Shown here one piece after another: positions 23,089-31,684 of a stretch of DNA of 64,000 nt (positions are counted from its first letter, which is position 1; the number at the start of each line of letters is the position of its first letter). Where the stretch lies: NCBI GenBank assembly GCA_023091665.1, contig JALJCQ010000004.1, forward strand, positions 2,852,001 to 2,916,000, written 5' to 3'. This stretch comes from Pythium myriotylum (lineage: Eukaryota; Oomycota; Peronosporomycetes; Pythiales; Pythiaceae). Both the position numbers and the translations under genes were made by a program. The notes under the pieces were generated by a model, which saw nothing but the letters and a program-made list of their open reading frames with translations, was not told where the DNA came from and did not search any database.

Positions 23089-26000
23089 ATGGAACTTGAC
23101 GACTCGTTAGACGCGCCGGTGGCGATGGAGGACGAGCTGGACGCCGAGCCGAGCGCGCCGTCTAACCTCGCGCCTAACGCGCCGCTTAAGACCACGTCTT
23201 ACCGCGTCGACGGCGTGACCGTGGACGTCGAGATGGACGCCGCGACCACGGCGAGCGGCAACGCCGAGTCGCGGCAGTGGATGGCGTCGCTCGAGCGCTG
23301 CATCCGCGCGATCGTGAGCATCCGACTCAACAGCGTGCGCGCGTTCGACGGCAACGGCGCGTCGTTCAGCGTCGCCACAGGCTTCGTGGTCGACATGGCG
23401 CGCGGCATCATCCTCACCAACCGCCACGTCGTCACGCCCGGGCCCGTGGTCGCCGACGCCATCTTCCTCAACAAGGAAGAGGTCGACCTCGTGCCTATCT
23501 ATCGGTAATACGTTCTTTAGTCCGGTCTATCCCATGGACTAAAATGGGGGTGGGGGGGAGAGGATCGAACGTCTAACTGAGTTAACATCTCTAGCGACCC
23601 GGTCCATGACTTCGGCTTCTTCCGCTTCGACCCGACCCAGGTCAAGTTCCTCGCGCTCCACGAGATCCCTCTCAAGCCCGAAGGCGCCAAGAGTGAGTGG
23701 GTTTCTTCGACGACCGAGCCGTGGGCAGCCAGACTGATGTGTCTCGTACTGTAGTCGGCGTCGAGATCCGCGTCGTGGGCAACGACGCCGGCGAGAAGCT
23801 CTCGATCCTCCCGGGCATTCTCGCCAAGCTCGACCGTGACGCGCCCAATTACGGCTCGAGCACCTACAATGACTTCAACACTTTTTACTATGCAGCCGCG
23901 AGCAGCACGTCCGGCGGCTCGAGCGGCTCGCCCGTGCTCGACATTGACGGCTGCGCCATCGCGCTCAACGCTGGCGGCGCCAAGAAAGCCGCGTCGTCGT
24001 TCTACTTGCCGCTCGACCGCGTGGTGCGCGCGCTCGGGTTCATCCAGAGAGGAGAGAGCGTGCCGCGAGGCACGCTGCAGACCATTTTCCGCCACACAGC
24101 ATTTGATGAAGTGAGGAGACTCGGACTCACGGCCGAGACAGAAGCGCTCGTTCGGCAGAAGAACCCCCAAGAGACAGGCATGCTTGTTGTTGACCAGGTC
24201 ATTCAGGGAGGACCGGCGGATACCAAGCTTCAGACGGGAGATGTGCTGATCCAGTTTGCTGGCGTGTACGAGACTACGTTTCTCGGGATCGAAGAGTACC
24301 TCGACTCGCATGTTGGAGGAACTGTTGCTGTGGAGTTCCAGCGCGGTGGCGACACTGTGAGGGTGGAACTGACCGTCCAGGATCTGCATTCGATCACACC
24401 TGATCGATACCTTGAGATCGGCGGTGGCATTGTGCACTCGTTGTCGTATCAGCAAGCACGGAACGCTTCACTCCCTGTGGGAGGAGTTTACATGGCCCAA
24501 GCCGGTCATATGTTCCTCAAGGCGCACCTCACTCAGCCGAGCATCATCACTGCCGTCGACGGAAAACCCACACCTACGTTAGACGAGTTTATTCGGGTCA
24601 TGTCGGCACTCCCGAACGGCTTTCGGACAGTTCTGCGGTACTTCATGATCCGTGACCGCCATCGTGTGAGAACAGCGTTCATCATGATGGATCGACAATG
24701 GTTTCCGATGCAGGTTTCAGTCCGCAATGACACGGACGGCCTCTGGTATGCCACCCAGTGCGAGGATCATACAGCCGCGCAAAACCTGCCGACTTCAATT
24801 CCAGCAATTGCTCCTTCGCCACTAAGTTTTCCTGGAGGCAGCGCTCTCGGCAAGAAAGTGCTCCTGTCACTCGTCATGGTCTCATTCGACATCCCCTACA
24901 TGGTAGATGGCATTTCCAGCTCAAGCTACCACGGAGTTGGATTGGTCGTCGATGCTGATCGAGGTTTCGTTCTCGTCGATCAAAACACAGTGCCAATTGC
25001 ACTAGGCGACGTCTTGGTAACCATCGCCGCATCCATTGAGATTCCCGCAAAAGTTGTGTTCGTCCACCCAGTGCACAACTATTCAATTGTTCAGTATGAT
25101 CCAAAAGAGCTCGGTGCAGCGTCTCATCTCGAAAGTGTCCAATTCTCCGACAAGCCTCTTGAAGTGGGCGAGACGTGCGACTACATCGGTCTGAGCAGCA
25201 CATGGACCGTAGTTACCATGAAGTCCTTTGTGACAAAGATTGACCGGCTGGTGTTGAGAGATTTCCAACCGCCACGTTTCAAGGCGATGAACGTAGAAGT
25301 TCTGCACTTCGACCGCATCACGAAGTCTGTGGGCGGTGTCTTCATGAACGACAAAGGACTTGTTAATGCTCTGTGGCTCTCATTCAGTTACCAAGACGCA
25401 ACAGGGCGCAAGGAAGTGTTCAGAGGGCTCCCCGTCCATATCGTTCAGCCAGTAATCGCTCAACTGCGGACAGGTGTCATCCCCACGAGCGTCACGTTAC
25501 TACCCGCGCAGCTTCTCACTTACCCTTTGTCCAAAGCAAGATCTGGGCTAGGTCTTTCGGACGAATGGATTCAGAAGCTCGAGCAGTGCTATGAAGATAA
25601 GCGCCAGATTCTTGGAATCAAGCGAAGTGCCGCTGGAACTGACTGCGCCAAGAAACTAGAGAGTGGAGATCTGCTGCTTGCGATCGACGGCAAGGTCATG
25701 GTGCGCGACTTCGATGTCGAGCAGGCTGCCGCTGATAAAGACCGAGTCTCGATGACGATTCTCCGCGACCAGCAGGAGATGACCTTGGAAGTGGAGACGT
25801 CGCAGTTGTCAGTGATGGGCACGGATCGGGTTGTTATCTGGTGTGGCTTAGTCATCCAGCCTCCGCACTACTCCGTCGCATGTCTCGGCTACATTCCGGA
25901 GGAAGGCGGTGGCGTGTATTGCTCTCGATGGTGTTACGGCTCGCCCGCACACAAGTATGGCCTGCGAGCGACGATCTGGATCGTCGAGGTGAACGGAGAG

Positions 26001-26195
26001 AAGACGGAGCACCTGGACGACTTCCTGCGAGTAGTGAAGAAACTCAAGAACGCTGATTCGGTCCGCATCAAGACCATTTCGCTTAACACGAAGCCGAAGG
26101 TCTTCACTCTAAAGACGGACTATCACTACTGGCCGACTGTCGAGCTGCGTCGCGAAGGCTGGGATTGGCAGTACGTCTCGCACGCGTCCACTTGA
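23089..26195 (+). CDS. Nma111/HtrA-like nuclear serine protease with PDZ domains
   Basis: Three exons: 23089-23504, 23595-23692 and 23755-26195. The product is 984 residues, matching the length of yeast Nma111 (about 997). The trypsin-like triad of the HtrA fold is complete: His113 in LTNRHVV, Asp144 in DPVHDFGFF and Ser230 in [10 protein letters not shown] first PDZ follows ([27 protein letters not shown]). A second degenerate protease-like half begins near residue 585 and lacks a GxSxG serine. C-terminal PDZ-like segments follow ([25 protein letters not shown]). This doubled protease-PDZ layout is that of Nma111/DegP7-type proteins, linked in other eukaryotes to apoptosis regulation, lipid homeostasis or protein quality control. 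No signal peptide is present. Both introns carry phase-consistent GT-AG sites. Confidence 0.9.
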
Positions 26196-26469
26196 CTCGC
26201 AGTGGAATTGCAGAATCTCTCGTTGGAGTAGACCTGCACCCAAAATAGTACTCTCTTAGACCTCGGTAGGACAAACACGCAACATACACAAGAGACTGGG
26301 CATAATGCATCCATCATGAGTCCGAATCCACCCACTAGTTTGTAGTTTGAGCGGGAAAGTCTTCTCACCGAGAAAATCCCCCAGTCTCTGCATTGAATGG
26401 CAGCTGAGAGCATCTCCACCAGTGTGGTGACAACTCCAAGTACTCAAGGTCCCAACTCCAATGATTGGA
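26196..26469. other. Spacer between Nma111-like gene and duplicated block
   Basis: 3' flank of the protease gene. At 26453-26473 there is a perfect 21-bp palindrome (caactccaat g attggagttg) at the edge of the duplicated block. No gene is seen. Confidence 0.4.
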
Positions 26470-26604
26470 GTTGAGACAGGAGGACGCGACGAGACCCATC
26501 ACAATTGGGCCGCCTCACTCGCCCCAGCAAGCATTCACTCCATCGCAGACTCCCAGTGACAATCGCAGCAAGAAGTCCAGAGCGTAGTTTGCGCACGCCA
26601 TGAC

Positions 26605-26989
26605 ATGGAGAAGATCTTCGACGCACTCCCTGAGGTAAGCCACCAGGCTCAAGCGCCTCGTTGGCTCAATATGGTCCCGCCCGAGAATGACAGCCAAGTC
26701 CTTTATAAGCGACATCATCAACCGCGTTTCGCAAGAAGCAGGAGGGTGGTACGGACAATTCGTGCTGGCACCGATCACGCTCCATCAGTACGGTAACGTT
26801 GTGCGGGCGATCACACTGATTGAGCTCGATCCATTTATGCAGCAAGTTGATCAAGTCGCGCTCCCTGTTATTGGCGGCGTCGAGCGGCATCTCGCCGTGA
26901 CAAGCCACGCCAAGGACGCGAGAGTGCTCAACATTTGCCTGAGCACGCTTACACCACTCTCGCCGCCCAATCAAAGACTATTCATCTGA
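26605..26989 (+). pseudogene. Unknown three-copy family, copy 2 (deleted and frameshifted)
   Basis: Begins MEKIFDALPE with a proper donor (gtaagc), but sequence for the first roughly 40 residues of exon 2, including the acceptor, is missing. The text jumps to QAPRWLNMVPP. One extra base (ccgagaatg versus ccgcgatg in copy 1) then shifts the frame before MTAKSF. From there the frame is intact to the terminal PPNQRLFI at 26989 and is nearly identical to copy 1. Confidence 0.6.
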
Positions 26990-27314
26990 TGCAAGTATGC
27001 ACGAGTGTGGTTGTCCACGCCACAGAGGTGCCCGTAATGAATGTCATCCCACGATAAGTCCAAGAACTCGTGTGGTCTGGAAGACCGAGGATTTCTTCTG
27101 CAAGCGGTCTTGGGTCCACAAACCCAACCTTTTAGCGAGCCACCTGCAACTGTCTCTCGGGATCGCAGTGGTAGATCATCTCAAGTCGCGAAGACCACCA
27201 GAACGTGGATTTTGCTGAGCTGTTAACTCCACGAGCAAAAGCCTCGAGTGGCTGTCCCGCTCTTCATCTAACTTTACTCTCTGTTGGCTGACTGGTGCGA
27301 AGGCCAAAATTTGG

Positions 27315-27377
27315 CCGCATCTCACTTCCCTTCCTTCTTAAAATCAAATTGGAAGAAGGAAGGGAAGTGAGATGCGG
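27315..27377. repeat. Perfect 25-bp inverted repeat
   Basis: Arms 27315-27339 (ccgcatctcacttcccttcc...) and 27353-27377 are exact reverse complements around a 13-nt AT-rich spacer. Copy 1 has only one arm at the equivalent place (about 3508-3532), so the second arm arose by a foldback event after duplication. Confidence 0.85.
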
Positions 27378-27631
27378 TTTCCATGTGCTAAAGCAGTTTC
27401 GCACGCTGAGCTCAGTACTAGGATGACCAAGTTCCCTGTTGACACCAGATATGATATATTGAATCTGGTCTGTGTGACACTTGCATCCATCCTGTGGTGT
27501 CCTCGTATCTCGGTCGAGGGGTTGAATGGGTGCGACTCTCACACCCATGCACAGAGAGCGGATGGCTATTCCTCGCAGTCTCCTCCATCGGTCATTACCT
27601 TACTTTCCTCGATCCCAACGCGACCAGATCC

Positions 27632-28462
27632 ATGGCTGACCAAGACACCACCACCAAGACGAGCTTGTGCCGACGCGTTTGGCTCGGAGCCATGGGCGTC
27701 GCGCTCGCAGCAGGCATCGCTCTCAACCTCACAGCCCTCCTCACGGTCTCGTGGCTCGAAGAACGGAATGTCTTCTACGAGACGTGGGTTCCAGCATCAT
27801 ATCTGTCGGACGATTCAACCGTGCGCTATGACGAGACCAACGCTCTAACGAAGATCCAATCATTGTACAAGGGTATGCGCGCAGGAACGTTTCAGGCGTG
27901 CTTCACTCTCACGGACTCCATCACAACTCCATCGGTAGAGAAGACGTGGTGCATTCCGTACCGCTCCGAGTCCACCCTGCTCTACGTTCCACCGGTTGAC
28001 GATATCAGACACTCCACTTTCTCGCTACAGTCGACATCTCTGTGCGAGCTCGGGTATTCTGGTTGGAGTTTCGGGGGTGTTCCTGATGCGAGTGTGTTGC
28101 CTGAATTCACTGCGAAATACTGCGAGTTTCCAGGCTACTTACCGGCCATTTTCCAGATTGGTGCAGTTCCCGTTGGCTTGGTCGGCACTGTGGCGTGGAT
28201 GAACATCTTTTCAAGCCAAAGTCGCCCTGTTTATTTTGCGGTGGCAACACTAGCGTCTTTAATCGGCGCATTGCTGTCCCTCGCCACGATCATTGTCTGG
28301 AATGGCGCATTCGAAAACCGTTTTGTGACTCGGGGGGTGAACTTCTCCCTGACAATTGCCGCCACCGTCGCGTTTGCCTTCGCTGGCATCATAGCAATTC
28401 TGGCCTCAAGACGAGATGCAGCGACGAAAAACCACTATGTTTCTACGCAATCTCCAGCATGA
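27632..28462 (+). CDS. Claudin-like four-transmembrane protein
   Basis: Single exon, 276 residues from MADQDTTTK. The frame is open upstream of 27632, but that part is non-protein-like and lies in the duplicated 5' flank. First transmembrane helix at about residues 14-38 (GAMGVALAAGIALNLTALL). A large loop with Trp and paired Cys follows (FQACFTL, KTWCIPY, LCELGYSGW, YCEFPGYL). Three more helices cluster in the C-terminal half (FQIGAVPVGLVGTVAW; VYFAVATLASLIGALLSLA; FSLTIAATVAFAFAGIIAIL), before a short basic tail (SRRDAATK). The layout (long first extracellular loop, three closely spaced later helices) resembles the claudin/PMP22 superfamily topologically. No W-GLW-C-C signature is present, so kinship is uncertain. 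A plasma-membrane location is inferred. Confidence 0.7.
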   Translation: MADQDTTTKTSLCRRVWLGAMGVALAAGIALNLTALLTVSWLEERNVFYETWVPASYLSDDSTVRYDETNALTKIQSLYKGMRAGTFQACFTLTDSITTPSVEKTWCIPYRSESTLLYVPPVDDIRHSTFSLQSTSLCELGYSGWSFGGVPDASVLPEFTAKYCEFPGYLPAIFQIGAVPVGLVGTVAWMNIFSSQSRPVYFAVATLASLIGALLSLATIIVWNGAFENRFVTRGVNFSLTIAATVAFAFAGIIAILASRRDAATKNHYVSTQSPA

Positions 28463-28931
28463 GTTCTGCCATGATCAGTGGCGATAAGGTACAGGATTGA
28501 CTTTACAATACTGAATGAAAATCTGAATTCCCCACGAACTCCACACTTTTTTCTTGAAGCGATGCGAACTTTGCATTGCAAAGCACATCCGGCGGAATTT
28601 TTTTTCCTGTTTCCAATCGCATGGTTGAGCACTTATCGCCAAAGAGGAAAGCAACACGCTGATCATTGTGGGGACAACCTCGTGTTGACGCGTTCTGATT
28701 CCAAACGGGAGAAATCGCAATCGATCGCACGTTTTCACAGGCCGAGAGACTGGCTGTCCACCGCTTAATTGCTCTCAAGTCTGATTATGGACAGAAGCAA
28801 GGCTTGCCTGCCCTTCGGCGAACCACTCTTACACTCGCTGCGAGGACACTTGCTGAACATCATGTTCACACGTTCTGATTCCGAACGGGAGAAATCGCAA
28901 TCGATCCGGCCTTCTCTCACACACTACAGGC
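28463..28931. other. Intergenic with 43-bp direct repeat
   Basis: Carries two copies of a 43-bp sequence (28684-28726 and 28864-28906) with about three mismatches, sharing cgttctgattcc and acgggagaaatcgcaatcga. No gene is seen. Confidence 0.5.
28684..28906. repeat. 43-bp direct repeat pair
   Basis: Two imperfect copies at 28684-28726 and 28864-28906, 180 bp apart. The second ends about 25 bp before the trypsin fragment, so the repeat may mark the breakpoint that truncated it. Confidence 0.6.
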
Positions 28932-29207
28932 AAAGCCCAGGCCCGTGCCACGTGCCAGACTAAGAACCTCTCTGGCGCGCTCTCGGCGACCATGTTCTGT
29001 GCTGGCGGCGCCACAAACCGCGACTCGTGCCAGGGCGACTCTGGTGGCCCGCTCATTCTCGAGCAGGCTGGTACGGGTGATGTGCTCATCGGGGTTGTGT
29101 CCTGGGGCGATGGCTGTGGCCGCACCAACAAGCCGGGTGTGTACTCGAAGGTCTCGTTCGTGAAGAGCTGGATCCAGGCGAACGCGCCGAACGCCACGTG
29201 GGTGTAA
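28932..29207 (+). pseudogene. C-terminal fragment of trypsin-like (S1) protease
   Basis: An open frame without its own start reads ATCQTKNLSGALSATMFCAG, then the catalytic-serine block DSCQGDSGGPL, VSWGDGCGRTNKPGVYSKV and a closing helix FVKSWIQANAP, with a stop at 29205-29207. It is the last third of a chymotrypsin-fold protease. The His and Asp motifs and the propeptide are absent upstream, where sequence changes to unrelated repeats. Oomycetes secrete many S1-like proteins, including catalytically dead glucanase inhibitors; which type this came from cannot be told. It has no known start and is probably not functional. Confidence 0.7.
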
Positions 29208-29456
29208 CCTGGCAACAATGGAAGAGAGGACGATTTTGGAGGTGACGTTTGAAATGAATTGATGTGCTCGAACCTTGATCATACAATACAGTACGTAGCA
29301 AGCGTTCTCTTCTGCATCTGCACTGGAATGGCTTCGCACATATCATAACGTTTTTGTTCTCTGGGACCTGGGATAAGACTCGTCACACATAGCAAGCGGC
29401 CGCAGACTGTACGTGAACTAAGCCATATTTGCGCCCCAACGCCAAGAGACTCGAGC
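29208..29456. other. Short intergenic spacer
   Basis: 249 bp between the trypsin fragment and the putative first exon of unknown-family copy 3. No feature is recognised. Confidence 0.3.
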
Positions 29457-30024
29457 ATGGAGAATGCCTTCGCTTGGTGCGACGCAATCGCTGAGGTGAG
29501 TGACATGCATGGTTTCGTTGCAGAAGAGCCGTCTCGATAGTATCTGCGCAACGGCATGAATGCTGCAGCTCAATGAGTACCTGTCGTCGGTCACGATCGA
29601 TGAAGACCACCCCGCTTTCTTCTGGGACTGGCAAATCGAGAACGTGAAGGCTTTTATGGCGGAAGCCAAGACGAGAGACCCCGCTCAAGCGCCTCGTTGG
29701 TTGAGTACGGCGCCACCTGCGACGACGGCCACTTCGTTCGTAAGCGACGTCATCAACCGCGTTTCGCAAGAAGCAGGATCGCGATACGGACAATTCGTGC
29801 TGGCACCGAACACGCAGCAGCAGTTCGTCTGCACTGTCTTCACGATCGCACTGATTCAGACCAATCCATTTATGCAGCAAGTTGCACAAGTCGCGCTTCC
29901 CGTCGTCGTCGGCGTCGAGCGACATCTCGCTGTGACAGGCCACCTTGTCGAAACTGGCATGATGAACGTTCAGCCGAATAAGCTTCCCCCGCTCTCACCA
30001 CTTGGACAGAGGCTGTTCATTTGA
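29457..30024 (+). CDS. Unknown three-copy family, copy 3 (intact)
   Basis: Proposed exons 29457-29495 and 29569-30024 with a 73-nt phase-0 intron (gtgagt...cag), giving 164 residues. The second exon is the same length (456 nt) as in copy 1. Conserved blocks are VTIDEDH, FFWDWQIEN, RDPAQAPRWL, FVSDVINRVSQEAG, RYGQFVLAPN, NPFMQQVAQVALPVV and PLGQRLFI. The composition is soluble and mixed alpha/beta, with no signal peptide or transmembrane helix. The family is not recognised. Exon 1 is the weak point: in copies 1 and 2 the equivalent text has possible upstream coding, so the true start may be further 5'. Compared with copies 1 and 2 this member is more diverged and is the one most likely to be functional. 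Confidence 0.55.
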
Positions 30025-30382
30025 CGTGTGTGTGCTCGAGACTTGAGCGCGTATTCTCTTGACATCGCCGAGAGTGCGAAGAAACAGTTGAAGGTCTCGG
30101 CAAACAGCAATGCTAGGATCCATATTTGCATCATCAAAGAATCGTCGCTAAGATTAACGAACCTCCCAACCATTCCATGGCAAACCATTTGAGCCCTTGA
30201 CGCAAAAGACCAGGGATTGCCACAAGGGGAGTTCTTGCGCGCTGTTCGACTGCGCGACTTTGTCGATGAGCCACAAGGTTTCCATGATGAGTTCGTCGTG
30301 TTCAAAGAAAACAAATCCCAAACCTCAAAAGTGGTAGCTCGAGTTCTTTTCTGTTCCACACAAACAGCATCTTCATTCTTTC
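30025..30382. other. Intergenic, no feature
   Basis: Lies between two converging 3' ends. Short frames here show no coding features, and nothing is recognised. Confidence 0.3.
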
Positions 30383-31396
30383 TTAGCTGTCTTTCGGCAA
30401 CCGAAGCTCACAAAAGAACCAAAGTGCAGGTGCCACAAAAAGAAAGCTATCCATGCGGTCAAGGCAGCCGCCGTGGCCTGGGAAGAACGTACCGGAGTCT
30501 TTGACGTCGGCCACGCGCTTGAGCAGCGACTCGACGAGATCTCCGAGAATGCAGAGCACACCCAGCGCAATGCCCAGCACCACCTGCTCGCCCAGACCAA
30601 CGCCTGAGGGCAGGAAGCTTGGCATCGAGCCGAAGAGCAGCACGACCGTCGCGACCGAGCTGAGCACGCCGGCGATGGCACCTACCAAAGTCTTCCCAGG
30701 ACTCACCACTACTGCAAGTGGTCTTCGTCCTGCGAGCCGACCCACGACCAGCGCGCCGGTGTCACATAGCCAGGCACACGCGAGTCCGAGCACTTGGAGT
30801 CCGAATCCGAAGCGTGAGGCGTAGCGTAGCAAGATCGCGTGGCCGAAGCCGTTCACGAGGAAGACGAGTGCGAGCACGTCGAGCAGCAGCGGCGTCAGTG
30901 CTGGTTGGATCGAGTTGCACCCCACAACAGACACAGACACATTAGACATCACCATTGAAAAAGCGAACCCGCCACAAAGAGAGATCGGAGCTATCGTGTA
31001 ATACCTGGGAGATCCACGCGCGAGATGGTCGAGAGATGGAAGCCGCACGAGAGCACGACCGCGAGCGCGAGCGCCGCATCTGCCCAAACCGGCGTCGCTA
31101 AGGCTTTTTTCAACGGACGCCATAAAAGATCCAACACCCGCACCATGGAGGAGCTTCTTCCCCGTGCACGCGGCGGCGCAGACGCCCACGCTGAGCAGCA
31201 GCAGCCACGCCGCGTGGCCGCGCGAGCCCGTTTGCGCGATGCGCGGCGCCAGATTCGTCGCGAACTCGAGCACGCAGCCGACGCAGAGCCCCGAGGCCAG
31301 CAGCCACATGCCCACGTCGCTGCTGAGCAGCGCCAGCGCCGAGGGCACGCCCACGAGCACCGTCCCGACGCGTCGCGGCCAGTCCACTGCGCCCAT
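30383..31396 (-). CDS. Phosphatidate cytidylyltransferase (CDP-diacylglycerol synthase)
   Basis: Three exons: 31396-31144, 31097-31005 and 30900-30383. Introns are 46 and 104 nt, both phase 1. The product is 287 residues. Hydrophobic segments run throughout (about seven helices), as in CdsA-type enzymes. The family signature is complete at the C-terminus: SLLKRVADVKDSG followed by PGHGGCLDRMD. Upstream conserved parts are DTGALVVGRLAGRRP and SPGKTLVGAIAG. Known reaction: CTP plus phosphatidic acid gives CDP-diacylglycerol and pyrophosphate, the precursor of phosphatidylinositol and phosphatidylglycerol. It is membrane-bound, in the ER or plastid/mitochondrial type. The short CdsA-like length, without the long N-terminal part of ER CDS proteins, is notable. 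An upstream in-frame ATG (31441) would add MISSMDLILLFFLTS. Both starts are plausible. Confidence 0.88.
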   Translation of the reverse strand: MGAVDWPRRVGTVLVGVPSALALLSSDVGMWLLASGLCVGCVLEFATNLAPRIAQTGSRGHAAWLLLLSVGVCAAACTGKKLLHGAGVGSFMASVEKSLSDAGLGRCGARARGRALVRLPSLDHLARGSPRYYTIAPISLCGGFAFSMVMSNVSVSVVGCNSIQPALTPLLLDVLALVFLVNGFGHAILLRYASRFGFGLQVLGLACAWLCDTGALVVGRLAGRRPLAVVVSPGKTLVGAIAGVLSSVATVVLLFGSMPSFLPSGVGLGEQVVLGIALGVLCILGDLVESLLKRVADVKDSGTFFPGHGGCLDRMDSFLFVAPALWFFCELRLPKDS

Positions 31397-31441
31397 GCTT
31401 GTCAAAAAAAATAGCAAGATGAGATCCATCGAGGAGATCAA

Positions 31442-31684
31442 TTAACCCCGGTACAGTGACATCATATGCCGATGGTTTGTACTTAAAGCTTGAGAATGGA
31501 GATAGTGACATTTCATGATAAACGGGTGTTTTCGGAAGATGAAAAAAGGTATTTTTGAGGAAAAACAGTTGGGAATGTATTTTTTCATACGCATTTCGAG
31601 AGACTTGGACAGTGTATACATGCAAGCAAAAACGAGAACGGAGCACAGCCACAGAGACAACGAGAAGCTGAAGAAGCTGGCGGC
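31442..31684. other. Short spacer
   Basis: AT-rich 3' flank of the mucin-like gene (243 bp); no other feature. Confidence 0.3.

Larger units (their letters stand above)
26470..27652. repeat. Inverted duplication, copy 2
   Basis: Reverse-complement partner of 3253-4515. Relative to copy 1 it has lost the first third of the unknown-family second exon. It has gained a foldback at 27315-27377, and it keeps the claudin-like gene intact downstream. Confidence 0.75.
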
